Shown here: positions 25,781-34,614 of the stretch, piece after piece
Numbering within the stretch: position 1 is the first letter of the stretch
How the letters are laid out: each line of letters opens with the position of its first letter
Made by a program: the position numbers and the translations under genes
NCBI RefSeq assembly: GCF_007680605.1
Contig: NZ_VEIO01000008.1
Span: 1-64,000 of the forward strand
Source: Paenibacillus xylanexedens
GTDB taxonomy: Bacteria > Bacillota > Bacilli > Paenibacillales > Paenibacillaceae
Direction: 5' to 3'
Length of the DNA: 64,000 nt
Notes under the pieces: model-generated
Databases searched by the model: none
What the model was told of the DNA's origin: nothing
What the model saw: only the letters and a program-made list of their open reading frames with translations

Positions 25781-28444
25781 TTAACCTTTGAGCTCTTTGA
25801 TTCGTGCGATGACTTTATCCCGTTTATCGGAATAATCCGCTTGTTTGGCGCGTTCTTCCTCGATAACTTTAGCCGGAGCCTTCGCTACGAATCCTTCATT
25901 CGCCAGTTTTTTCTCCACGCGGAGCACTTCACCTTCAAGGTTCTGAAGTTCTTTCTCCAGACGAGCTACTTCCTGCTCAATATCAATCAGACCTGCGAGC
26001 GGCAAGTACAATTCCGCTCCCGTGATGATCGCTGTCATGGCTTTGTCAGGTGAACTTAGATCCAATCCACTTTCGAATTCGGATGTGTTACAGAAGCGTT
26101 TGATGTAATGACTGTTGCGTTCGATGATACTAGATGTTTCATCACTGTTCGCTTTGACCATTAATTCGATCTTTTTGCTCATCGGCACATTCACTTCGGC
26201 ACGGATGTTTCGAACAGCACGAATAGTATCCATCAGCAAGTTCATCTCCGCAACAGCTCCCGGATTCTCCAGCGCAGGGTCGTATACTGGCCAGGAAGCA
26301 AGTGTAATCGTCTCTCCCTCATGAGGCAGATGTTGCCAGATCTCTTCAGAGATGTACGGCATGAACGGATGAATCAGGCGCATAGTGTGATCCAGCACGT
26401 AAGCCAGCACCGATTGTGTTTTCTTTTTCGCAACCGGATCTTCTCCGTAGAATGAAAGCTTGGCAAATTCGATGTACCAGTCACACAGATCATCCCAGAT
26501 AAAGTTGTACAATACACGCCCTGTTTCCCCAAACTCATACGCATCGATTAGACGCGTAATATCTCGGGAAGTTTCGTTGAGGCGGTGCAAAATCCAATAA
26601 TCCGCTGTTCCGAGCTCGCCACTGATGTCACGATCTTCATAAGTGAAACCTTCCAGATTCATCAACGCGAAGCGGGAAGCATTCCAGATTTTGTTGGCGA
26701 AGTTACGAGCCTGCTCCACCCGCTCCCAGCGGAAACGCAAATCCTGCCCCGGAGTACTGCTGGTCGAGATCATGTAACGCATCGCATCTGCACCGTACTT
26801 CTCGATAACATCCAGCGGGTCTACACCGTTCCCAAGAGACTTGGACATCTTACGTCCATCAGCGTCCCGTACAAGACCATGCATCAGTACATCCTTGAAC
26901 GGAATTTCATCCGTGAATTCCAGGGCAGTGAAGATCATACGTGCCACCCAGAAATAAATGATGTCATAACCGGTAACGAGGACATCTGTTGGATAATAAC
27001 GCTTCAGATCATCTGTATTTTCAGGCCAGCCCAATGTAGAGAACGGCCATAGTGCAGAGCTAAACCACGTATCCAGAACGTCCTCATCCTGTTTCAACTT
27101 GCGCCCTGCATATTCAGGCAATGTTGTTGGATCTTCCGCGGATACAATCACTTCACCGGTTTCTTCGTCGTACCAGGCAGGAATACGATGTCCCCACCAC
27201 AGTTGACGGGAAATACACCAATCACGAACGTTTTCAATCCAGTTCAGATACGTTTTCTCAAAACGATCCGGAACAAAGTTAACCCCTTCGCCGCTTTGCT
27301 GCTTTTTGATCGCTCTCTCCGCGAGTGGTTTCATCTCTACGAACCATTGTGTGGACAAGTAAGGCTCCACTACTGCTCCGGTGCGCTCACTGTGTCCAAC
27401 CTGATGCATATGATCTTCAATATTAATCAGGACACCTTGCTCTTTCAAATCCGCCACGATCTGTTTGCGGCAGTCGCTACGATCCAGCCCCTGGTATTTA
27501 CCAGCTTCAGCATTCATTGTTCCACTTTCATCCATAACGGTAATTTGAGGCAAGTCATGACGTAAACCTACTTCGAAATCATTCGGATCATGCGCAGGTG
27601 TAATCTTTACTGCACCGCTACCGAATTCTTTGTCTACGTAATCATCCGCAATGACCGGAATCTCGCGACCGATAATTGGCAGTACGAGTGTTTTACCGAT
27701 CATGTCTGCATAGCGCTCATCCTTAGGATGAACGGCAACCGCAGTGTCACCCAGCATTGTTTCCGGACGCGTTGTTGCCACGGTTATGTGACCACTTCCA
27801 TCTTTTAGCGGGTAACGCAGGTGATAGAGATGACCCTGAACTTCCTTATATTCAACCTCGATGTCTGAGAGCGCTGTACGGTTCACGGGATCCCAGTTGA
27901 TGATACGTTTACCACGGTAAATGAGGCCTTTTTCATACAACTGTACAAATACTTTACGAACGGCTTTGGACAGACCTTCATCCAGCGTAAAACGTTCACG
28001 GGAGTAGTCGAGAGACAGACCCATTTTGCCCCATTGCTGACGAATCGTTGTAGCGTACTGGTCCTTCCAATCCCAGACTTTCTCCAGAAACTTCTCACGT
28101 CCCAGATCATAACGCGTCAATCCCTCTTCACGCAGCTTCTGTTCCACTTTCGTCTGGGTCGCAATCCCTGCATGGTCAGAACCTGGCAACCAAAGTGCGT
28201 CATATCCCTGCATCCGTTTTGTACGAATGAGGATATCCTGCAGGGTAAAGTCAAGTGCATGACCGATGTGAAGCATCCCCGTTACGTTCGGGGGTGGAAT
28301 TACAATGGTATATGGCTCGGCATCCTTGCGTTTACCCGCTTGGAAATACCCGCGCTCCGTCCAGGTGGAGTACCATTTATCTTCTGCCGCCTTCGGATCG
28401 TAAGTCGTCGGCATTTCAGTTACTGCTTTTTTTTGTTCAGACAT
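25781..28444 (-). CDS. valS: Valyl-tRNA synthetase
   Basis: Class I synthetase charging tRNA-Val. The HIGH signature appears as PNVTGMLHIGHAL near residue 55, KMSKS as DGRKMSKSLGNGVDP, the CP1 editing domain has TTRPETMLGDTAVAV, and a C-terminal coiled-coil (about 815-887) follows the anticodon-binding domain. Length 887 is typical of Bacillales. The ATG has GGAGG 8 nt upstream. Expression is likely controlled by the T-box leader upstream. Confidence 0.97.
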   Translation of the reverse strand: MSEQKKAVTEMPTTYDPKAAEDKWYSTWTERGYFQAGKRKDAEPYTIVIPPPNVTGMLHIGHALDFTLQDILIRTKRMQGYDALWLPGSDHAGIATQTKVEQKLREEGLTRYDLGREKFLEKVWDWKDQYATTIRQQWGKMGLSLDYSRERFTLDEGLSKAVRKVFVQLYEKGLIYRGKRIINWDPVNRTALSDIEVEYKEVQGHLYHLRYPLKDGSGHITVATTRPETMLGDTAVAVHPKDERYADMIGKTLVLPIIGREIPVIADDYVDKEFGSGAVKITPAHDPNDFEVGLRHDLPQITVMDESGTMNAEAGKYQGLDRSDCRKQIVADLKEQGVLINIEDHMHQVGHSERTGAVVEPYLSTQWFVEMKPLAERAIKKQQSGEGVNFVPDRFEKTYLNWIENVRDWCISRQLWWGHRIPAWYDEETGEVIVSAEDPTTLPEYAGRKLKQDEDVLDTWFSSALWPFSTLGWPENTDDLKRYYPTDVLVTGYDIIYFWVARMIFTALEFTDEIPFKDVLMHGLVRDADGRKMSKSLGNGVDPLDVIEKYGADAMRYMISTSSTPGQDLRFRWERVEQARNFANKIWNASRFALMNLEGFTYEDRDISGELGTADYWILHRLNETSRDITRLIDAYEFGETGRVLYNFIWDDLCDWYIEFAKLSFYGEDPVAKKKTQSVLAYVLDHTMRLIHPFMPYISEEIWQHLPHEGETITLASWPVYDPALENPGAVAEMNLLMDTIRAVRNIRAEVNVPMSKKIELMVKANSDETSSIIERNSHYIKRFCNTSEFESGLDLSSPDKAMTAIITGAELYLPLAGLIDIEQEVARLEKELQNLEGEVLRVEKKLANEGFVAKAPAKVIEEERAKQADYSDKRDKVIARIKELKG

Positions 28445-28484
28445 GTTTCATTCCTCCGTTACGTCATCTTCATCGCTAAAAAAA

Positions 28485-28800
28485 CAAAAAAACCTTTCAT
28501 CCATCAAAGGACGAAAGGTTAGCTTTCGCGGTACCACCTTTGTTTCACGCTGATAACAGAGATCAATGTGCATGCTCTCAATCGGACGGCGTGACACTTC
28601 AAGCAGATAACGGCTGCGACCGGCCTATCCTACCTCCGAGGTTAACGAATGTATTACATCCACCTCCAGTACTCAAACAGGCAACTCCCGGGCGACTTCG
28701 ATCAGTTGGTTCCTGCGGAATCTCACAGCGCATCGATCCCACTCTCTGAAAGGTCATACTGTCTACTACTCCCGATCCACGTCATTGTTCAAAAAATCCT
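28485..28800 (-). ncRNA. T-box leader of valS
   Basis: The canonical T-box sequence, GGTGGTACCGCG on the minus strand, is at about 28527-28538, followed by a terminator stem AACCTTTCGTCC/GGATGAAAGGTT (28491-28520) and a run of T. The upstream 230 nt can form stem I, with an AGTA-type motif. A GTC codon (28694-28696) in a GAAGTCGC context is the best specifier candidate and matches valine. T-boxes read uncharged tRNA to relieve termination. The specifier choice is by eye. Confidence 0.9.
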
Positions 28801-28806
28801 AAACAC

Positions 28807-28835
28807 ATCATACCTTGCTCTTGCGTGATAGTCAA
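28807..28835 (-). promoter_or_regulatory. Promoter of the valS T-box transcript
   Basis: On the minus strand TTGACT (28830-28835) and TATGAT (28807-28812) are 17 bp apart, giving a start close to the first base of the leader. Confidence 0.7.
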
Positions 28836-28877
28836 CCTGGCAACAGCGGAACGAGGCTATTAGACGACCAAAATGTT

Positions 28878-28922
28878 CAAAAACAGGTACAACCCGCAAT
28901 TCCTATGAGGAATTACGGGTTG
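28878..28922 (-). terminator. Hairpin downstream of spoVID
   Basis: AACCCG..ATTCC and GGAAT..CGGGTT form a strong stem at 28891-28921. On the minus strand a short spacer and TTTTTG follow, so termination is probable but not textbook. Confidence 0.55.
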
Positions 28923-28956
28923 CTTTATAGGATACGGTATCCTGAATCTCCAGTAA

Positions 28957-30510
28957 CTAAGGAATATATAGAATCTGTCCTTCTTCAACAACCTGTTCAG
29001 TCAATCGATTATATAACTGAAGCTCTCTGGTGCTAAGCTGATACCTATCTGCAATGGCATCGAGTGTTTCTTCGCGCTGTACGATGCATAGTTTGACTTT
29101 GCGGAAAGGCGTCTGATCCACTATTGTACCAAGGAACAGATTTTTCCATTCCATGTCTTCTGCCTGACGATCCTCTTCCGGAACGACTCCATCTGAAATC
29201 TCCTCACTACGTTCACCCTCAACTTCACGGACAGCCCGCCCGGATGATAACAGCGAAGAAATGCCCACGCCTTCTTCTTCTCTTCGTGACGATTCTTTCT
29301 TGCTACCAAAAGCAACCTTAAGCTCTGGCTTGTCTTCCGCCTCAGCAATTGCTTCAGGGAGATACTCCTCATTCTGTAACAGCGTGACCTCCTCTGCCGC
29401 ATCCAGTGAAGGCCGATCTTCTTCGGGCTGAGCCGTTTCAGATCCAGCAAATACATCTTGCCAGTTCTCGGTCTGTGGCTGTGCCGAAGCATTCGGAATG
29501 AACTGCTCTTCTTGCGAACCACCTGAGCGCGCTTCTTCAAAGTGCCATACCTCGGGCGTGGTTTCTTCAAGAGGTTTCCATGCTGCTTCAGAACGCACCT
29601 GCTCAGAAGATTCTGAACTCCGTGATCCAGAGTTTTCGGATACACTCGTTGCCGAAGGTTCAGACCATGCCGAGGCTTCATCCTCTATCGGAAGCAATGG
29701 CTCCGCTTCAGGATAAGAAGCTAATCTGTCAGCCGTTTCAGCCATGAATGACGAGATTGGAGAAGGGACTTCATGCATTTCATGTGATGCCTGTGATGGT
29801 ACAATTCCCTCATCTGAATCAGGCAACCTACTTTCATCCGATTCATCCGTTGAAGCGACATCAGATGTTAGTGGCTCGGCGGATGCCTGGTTCCAGTAAG
29901 CTTGTGATAATTCTTCGTACCCTGATTGCTGTTCACTTCTTGGAGACAAATCAGCAGATTCCGGAGAACCATATGCAACAAGCTCAGCCGCATTCGCCAG
30001 CTCTTGCTCTTCGTTACGCAACCCGGCTTGTTCCGACAGCTCGGACTGCTCTGTCTGACTCAATTCGTTCTCCCTGCTGTCAGGCTGAGCCTCGGGAGAA
30101 TGAACAACCGTGAATTCATCTGCTGACCACACTTGTGGCTCATCGACCGGGAAACCTTCAATACCTCGCAGGGACAGTACACCTGTAATATTCAGACTTC
30201 GGCTGGACAACAGATCTACATCAAAATTTTCAATCTCGATTGAAATATCATCAATGGATCTAACCCGGTTCAATGGCACGGTAATTTCGACTGGAATAAA
30301 ATGCTTTAACTCCTCCGAATCCTCTCTCTCCCCCCGGTACGTTCCTGTAAGTAGCAGATGCCCCCTCAAGGTGGCATGGTCGTCCTGTCCAATCACCTGA
30401 ATACGCGGATAGAGTTCAATTTCCTCCAGTTCCTCAATGGCAGGCACTCCCTCAGACAAATGAACGCGCTCATAAATATCGAACCGTAAACCATTTGGTT
30501 GATTCAACAA
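28957..30510 (-). CDS. spoVID: Stage VI sporulation protein D (spore coat encasement)
   Basis: Coat morphogenetic protein needed for the coat to encase the spore; in Bacillus it interacts with SafA and SpoIVA. The N-terminal domain (about 1-125) begins LRFDIYERVHLSEG and is followed by about 300 residues of Ser/Glu-rich low-complexity sequence. A C-terminal LysM (LCIVQREETLDAIADRYQ...ILYIP, about 470-517) closes the protein. The start is TTG with GGAGG 9 nt upstream. Location between valS and hemL matches B. subtilis. Its partner SafA is encoded near the left edge. Confidence 0.87.
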   Translation of the reverse strand: MLNQPNGLRFDIYERVHLSEGVPAIEELEEIELYPRIQVIGQDDHATLRGHLLLTGTYRGEREDSEELKHFIPVEITVPLNRVRSIDDISIEIENFDVDLLSSRSLNITGVLSLRGIEGFPVDEPQVWSADEFTVVHSPEAQPDSRENELSQTEQSELSEQAGLRNEEQELANAAELVAYGSPESADLSPRSEQQSGYEELSQAYWNQASAEPLTSDVASTDESDESRLPDSDEGIVPSQASHEMHEVPSPISSFMAETADRLASYPEAEPLLPIEDEASAWSEPSATSVSENSGSRSSESSEQVRSEAAWKPLEETTPEVWHFEEARSGGSQEEQFIPNASAQPQTENWQDVFAGSETAQPEEDRPSLDAAEEVTLLQNEEYLPEAIAEAEDKPELKVAFGSKKESSRREEEGVGISSLLSSGRAVREVEGERSEEISDGVVPEEDRQAEDMEWKNLFLGTIVDQTPFRKVKLCIVQREETLDAIADRYQLSTRELQLYNRLTEQVVEEGQILYIP

Positions 30511-30643
30511 AGGTGGCGTCCTCCTTTCGGCATATGTTCACCATGATCCTTCTCATGGGACTGATCCATGGTCCAATCCTTCGTTACCCATCTATATGCC
30601 TGAACCGGGGTGGGCATGCCACCTTTGTTGAAAAAGCCCGTTT

Positions 30644-30834
30644 TGTATATGTTGAACTAAGAGTTTACACAGTCCACTCCGATGACAGAAGAACCTTCCA
30701 ATCGCTGTTATCTCCAGATTTTTTGAATTCCCTTTTCCAAAGGGAAAAATCCGGCGATAAAGGCGAGCGCTTCGCTTTTCCAGGTTTTTTCTGTCCTCTC
30801 CGTTAAAGTGTAAAAAATAGCATCTTATATAGTC
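30644..30834. repeat. Palindromic dispersed element, copy A
   Basis: About 190 bp, roughly 70-75% alike to the element at 33165-33401 by eye. Shared blocks include TCCGATGACAGAA, AATCGCTGTTAT, CCAGATTTTTTGA and TTTTTCTGTCCTCTCCG. The left arm (TTTACAC...GACAGAA) is complementary to the right arm (TTCTGTC...GTGTAAA), so a transcript could fold into one long hairpin. Copy A has a degenerate left end. It fills most of the 378-bp gap between spoVID and the pseudouridine synthase gene; I see no gene there. Confidence 0.75.
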
Positions 30835-30888
30835 ACAACACTTTTTAAGCACCTTAGGAAGCCGAAAACAAAAAACAGACCCAGTAAA

Positions 30889-31809
30889 TCAGGTCTGTCC
30901 TTCTACGCTATGACTCTCCCTCGCTGCCAATTGTTCAAAATCCGCTGGCCACGGGTCTTGTACTTCGATTAAGGCTCCCGTTAAAGGATGATTAAAGCTC
31001 AGCACCTCGCCATGCAATGCCTGCCTGCCAATGATGTCCGAACGCCCCCCGTACAGTTTGTCACCGACAAGAGGGTGACCGGCATAGCTGAGGTGCACGC
31101 GAATCTGATGTGTACGCCCTGTTTCCAGCTTCAGACGTACGAGTGTAGCCCTCTCCCATACATGCACGATGTCCACATGAGTAATCGCATCCTGACCTCC
31201 TTCGGAGACACGTCTGCGTTGCTTGTGATGTCTGTCCTTACCAATGGGTGCATCAATCTTGCTGAGATCACTGGGGACTTGGCCATCTGTGATGGCAACG
31301 TACTGACGATCAATCGCTTTGAGACGCATCGCTTCATCCAGTTTGGCGAGCGCAAAAGCATTTTTGGCATATAAAACAGGTCCGGTCGTATCTTCATCCA
31401 GACGATGAACGTGACGTACACTGGTCTGGGTTCCATTGATCTCATAATACGAAGCTACCGCATGGTCCAGCGTAATGACCTGTTCTTCACGGCCTCCATC
31501 CGGATGAAGCTTCATCCCGGCCGGTTTGTGCACGACGAGACAGAAATCATCCTCATACAGTACATCCAGATCAGCCCAGCGTGGCTCCACTCCCAGCGGT
31601 TGCACAGCAAAAAGGGCCAGCCGAAGCCGGTCCCCTGCTAGCTGTACTCCCTGGGTTGCCTTGAGCTGACGCAGCAGCTTCTCCGGGAACTTGAGTTCAG
31701 ACAGGAGCCACTGTTCAGCAGCAGCTTGTCTGTCCTCTTTTCCAGTCACCGCCTTGCCTGGCATCAGCTCAAGCCATTGACCGCGACGTTTCCAGCTTTT
31801 TATACTCAT
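30889..31809 (-). CDS. RluA-family pseudouridine synthase
   Basis: Converts uridine to pseudouridine in rRNA or tRNA. The catalytic aspartate lies in HRLDEDTTG, with the preceding VVHKPAGM and the later LETGRTHQIRVHLSYAGHPLVGDKLYG block, all diagnostic of RluA/RluC/RluD. An S4-like N-terminal region is weak or absent. Length 306. Its ATG overlaps the hemL TGA stop (ATGA), so it is translationally coupled to a haem gene. The RNA target cannot be read from sequence. Confidence 0.9.
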   Translation of the reverse strand: MSIKSWKRRGQWLELMPGKAVTGKEDRQAAAEQWLLSELKFPEKLLRQLKATQGVQLAGDRLRLALFAVQPLGVEPRWADLDVLYEDDFCLVVHKPAGMKLHPDGGREEQVITLDHAVASYYEINGTQTSVRHVHRLDEDTTGPVLYAKNAFALAKLDEAMRLKAIDRQYVAITDGQVPSDLSKIDAPIGKDRHHKQRRRVSEGGQDAITHVDIVHVWERATLVRLKLETGRTHQIRVHLSYAGHPLVGDKLYGGRSDIIGRQALHGEVLSFNHPLTGALIEVQDPWPADFEQLAARESHSVEGQT

Positions 31810-33110
31810 AGCGATTGCAAAGCCTTACGGTTGGCCTCAATGGTATCCTCGATATCCTGCTCCGTATGCACACCGGACACAAACATTCCTTCATACGGGG
31901 AAGGCGCCACGCTAACTCCTTGATCAATCATCGCTGCAAAATAACGGCGGAACTGATCCAGATTGCTTTCTTTGGCAATATCATAATTCGTTACCGGTAC
32001 AGCACTGAAGAATGGGCATACCATTGAACCGACACGGTTGATCGTTACCGCCACACCTGCTTCTGCTGCATTTTTCTCGAATCCAGCCTGCAAACGTGCA
32101 GACAGCATCTCCAGACGATCATAAACTTCCGGTGTCAAAAGTTTCAGCGTCGTATAACCTGCAGCCATTGCGAGCGGATTACCACTCAGTGTACCAGCCT
32201 GATAGATTGGGCCTGTCGGCGCAATCTGTTCCATCAGATCCCGGCGACCGCCATATGCTCCTACAGGAAGACCGCCGCCGATGACTTTACCCAGACATGT
32301 CAAATCCGGTGTAACGCCAAATCGACCTTGTGCACAGTGAAGTCCTACACGGAAACCCGTCATCACCTCATCAAAGATTAGCAGGCTTCCATACTCCGTA
32401 GTCACACTACGCAATCCTTCCAGAAAACCGGCAACTGGAGGTACGACACCCATATTACCAGCAACCGGCTCTACGATTACAGCCGCAATTTCTTCTCCAA
32501 ATCGTTCAAAAGCAAGACGCACGGACTGTAAATCATTGTAAGGTACCGTGATTGTATTCAAAGCCACACCCTCGGGCACTCCGGGACTGTCCGGCAATCC
32601 CAGTGTGGCTACCCCTGATCCAGCTTTGATCAGCAAACTGTCGGCATGACCATGGTAGGAACCTTCAAATTTCAAAATTTTACTACGTCCCGTTACCCCG
32701 CGTGCCAATCGAATGGCACTCATCGTGGCTTCCGTACCGGAATTCACCATGCGTACAATATCGATGGAAGGCACACGCTCGCAAACCAGTTTTGCCATCT
32801 CTGTCTCAAGCAGGGTCGGTGCTCCAAAGCTTGTGCCTTTAAGGGCTGTCTTCTGGAGTGCTTCCACAACTTCAGGATGAGCATGTCCCATAATTAGCGG
32901 TCCCCATGAACCGACATAGTCGATAAACACATTTCCATCAATATCATAGATCTTGGAGCCCTCACCGCGCTCGACATAAATCGGAGTGAGTCCCACGGAT
33001 TTAAACGCCCGGACCGGACTGTTCACCCCTCCAGGTATGTACTGCTTGGCTTCCTCAAATGCGCTACGTGAGCGCTCATCATTGCGACGATTGCCTTGTT
33101 GTGCAGTCAT
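31806..33110 (-). CDS. hemL: Glutamate-1-semialdehyde 2,1-aminomutase
   Basis: PLP enzyme forming 5-aminolevulinate in the C5 pathway. Class III aminotransferase motifs are present: GGVNSPVRAF, LLIFDEVMTGFRV and the PLP-lysine block CLGKVIGGGLPVGAYGG. Length 434. I chose the ATG at 33110, placed 6 nt after AAGGAGG; an ATG two codons upstream overlaps this ribosome site. It is separated from hemB by a palindromic element. Confidence 0.95.
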   Translation of the reverse strand: MTAQQGNRRNDERSRSAFEEAKQYIPGGVNSPVRAFKSVGLTPIYVERGEGSKIYDIDGNVFIDYVGSWGPLIMGHAHPEVVEALQKTALKGTSFGAPTLLETEMAKLVCERVPSIDIVRMVNSGTEATMSAIRLARGVTGRSKILKFEGSYHGHADSLLIKAGSGVATLGLPDSPGVPEGVALNTITVPYNDLQSVRLAFERFGEEIAAVIVEPVAGNMGVVPPVAGFLEGLRSVTTEYGSLLIFDEVMTGFRVGLHCAQGRFGVTPDLTCLGKVIGGGLPVGAYGGRRDLMEQIAPTGPIYQAGTLSGNPLAMAAGYTTLKLLTPEVYDRLEMLSARLQAGFEKNAAEAGVAVTINRVGSMVCPFFSAVPVTNYDIAKESNLDQFRRYFAAMIDQGVSVAPSPYEGMFVSGVHTEQDIEDTIEANRKALQSL

Positions 33111-33164
33111 GAACATCCTCCTTAATGTAACGACCTCGCTTGCAGAGAGACTGATGCAATTAAT

Positions 33165-33401
33165 GACTAGATAAGTTGAACTAAAGATGTTTACACAGAC
33201 ACTCCGATGACAGAATAACCATTCAATCGCTGTTATCCCCAGATTTTTTGATTTTATTTTTCATAAGGGGAAAATCCGGTGATAAAGACTGAGCCAATGC
33301 TTCCGAAGTAGCTTTCTTTCAGAAAGCTTTCAGCTCCGCTTTTACAGTTTTTTTCTGTCCTCTCCGTTTCAGTGTAAATGATCTGTTCAACTTATATAGT
33401 C
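33165..33401. repeat. Palindromic dispersed element, copy B, with terminal inverted repeats
   Basis: A 237-bp element bounded by 17-bp inverted ends: 33165-33181 and the complement of 33385-33401 differ at one base (GACTAgATAAGTTGAAC against GACTAtATAAGTTGAAC). Inside, TTTACAC (33190-33196) and GACAGAA (33209-33215) pair with TTCTGTC (33353-33359) and GTGTAAA (33372-33378). It has an extra block of about 40 bp (33290-33340) compared with copy A, containing its own AGCTTTC/GAAAGCT hairpin. No coding sequence is present. It fills the gap between hemB and hemL. Confidence 0.8.
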
Positions 33402-33474
33402 TGCCGCACCACTCTCTAAAAAAAGCAAGGTCTATAGGTTTTATTGGCATAGATTAAAGAACATATATGGTTAC

Positions 33475-33512
33475 TCGTTGGTAGTCATTGATAGTCGTTG
33501 GTAGTCATTGAT
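33475..33512. repeat. Two tandem copies of a 20-bp unit after hemB
   Basis: TCGTTGGTAGTCATTGATAG is followed at once by a second copy, which runs to the hemB stop codon. Confidence 0.8.
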
Positions 33513-34514
33513 TTACTTTTCAGCCAGCCAACGGGATGCATCTTTGGCGTAATACGTAATAATCATATCTGCGCCAGCCCGTTTCATGCTGAGTAAGATT
33601 TCCATAGCCACCTTTTTCTCATCGATCCATCCTTGAATCGCGGCAGCCTTCACCATTGCATACTCTCCGCTTACATTGTAAGCTACGAGCGGAAGATCAA
33701 ACTGATCCTTAATCGTGCGCATAATATCGAGGTAGGATAATGATGGTTTGACCATCAGCATGTCCGCCCCCTCCAGCACATCGGTCTCCGCTTCGCGCAA
33801 CGCTTCCCGCGCGTTTGCCGGGTCCATCTGATAGGATTTCCGGTCACCGAATTGCGGTGTAGAATCTGCTGCCTCACGGAATGGGCCATAGAATGCTGAA
33901 GCGTATTTGACGGAATAAGACATAATCGGAATATGATTAAATCCGTTCTCATCCAAACCCGCACGAATGGCCTGTACAAATCCATCCATCATATTCGAAG
34001 GTGCGATAATATCTGCGCCTGCCTTGGCTTGCGATACTGCCGTTTTCACCAGCAACTCCAAGGACTCGTCATTCAGAACATCGCCGCAGATATGACCATC
34101 AATCTCCGTAGTATGAACCATGCCGCAGTGGCCGTGATCGGTGAACTCACATAGACATGTGTCTGCAATCACCAGCAATTCGGGATACCAGGATTTGATC
34201 AATCTCGTTGCTTCCTGCACAATGCCATCCTCTGCAAAACCGGATGAACCCACACTGTCTTTTGTTTCCGGAATGCCGAACAGTAGTACAGCCGGAATGC
34301 CAAGTTCTGCAATTTCTTTGACTTCTTCCTGCAGACGGTCAAGCGAGAAGCGAAATACACCCGGCATTGATTTAATCTCGGACTTTACGTTTTCACCATA
34401 TGTGACATAGATCGGTTGAATAAAATCATCTACAGTCAAGTGTGTTTCTCTCACCATGTTGCGAATGCCTGCCGATTGACGTAAACGGCGATGTCGTACG
34501 ATTGGAAAACCCAT
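33513..34514 (-). CDS. hemB: Delta-aminolevulinic acid dehydratase (porphobilinogen synthase)
   Basis: Condenses two 5-aminolevulinate molecules to porphobilinogen. The zinc cysteines are seen in DTCLCEFTDHGHCG, the first active-site lysine in MSYSVKYASAFYGPFR and the Schiff-base lysine in LMVKPSLSYLD. Length 333 is normal. The ATG has AGGAGG about 10 nt upstream. Confidence 0.96.
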   Translation of the reverse strand: MGFPIVRHRRLRQSAGIRNMVRETHLTVDDFIQPIYVTYGENVKSEIKSMPGVFRFSLDRLQEEVKEIAELGIPAVLLFGIPETKDSVGSSGFAEDGIVQEATRLIKSWYPELLVIADTCLCEFTDHGHCGMVHTTEIDGHICGDVLNDESLELLVKTAVSQAKAGADIIAPSNMMDGFVQAIRAGLDENGFNHIPIMSYSVKYASAFYGPFREAADSTPQFGDRKSYQMDPANAREALREAETDVLEGADMLMVKPSLSYLDIMRTIKDQFDLPLVAYNVSGEYAMVKAAAIQGWIDEKKVAMEILLSMKRAGADMIITYYAKDASRWLAEK

Positions 34515-34545
34515 CTACCCTATACCTCCTAAAATTTCATATTGT

Positions 34546-34589
34546 AAAAAGGGAAGCGCGCTGGTTCTTCTCGAATTCAGCACGCTTCA
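34546..34589 (-). terminator. Hairpin between cobA-hemD and hemB
   Basis: On the minus strand GAAGCGTGCTG and CAGCGCGCTTC form an 11-bp stem with one mismatch, followed by CCTTTTT. It could end or attenuate transcription before hemB. Confidence 0.6.
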
Positions 34590-34614
34590 CATATTCAGCC
34601 GAAGCTAGTCCATC

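Noticed and set aside
29121..29681. Minus-strand frame of 186 codons
   Set aside because: Overlaps spoVID in another frame and mirrors its Glu/Ser-rich repeats as Arg/Lys-rich text.
33475..33512. 20-bp tandem repeat as a CRISPR remnant
   Set aside because: Only two adjacent copies without spacers and no cas genes in the window.
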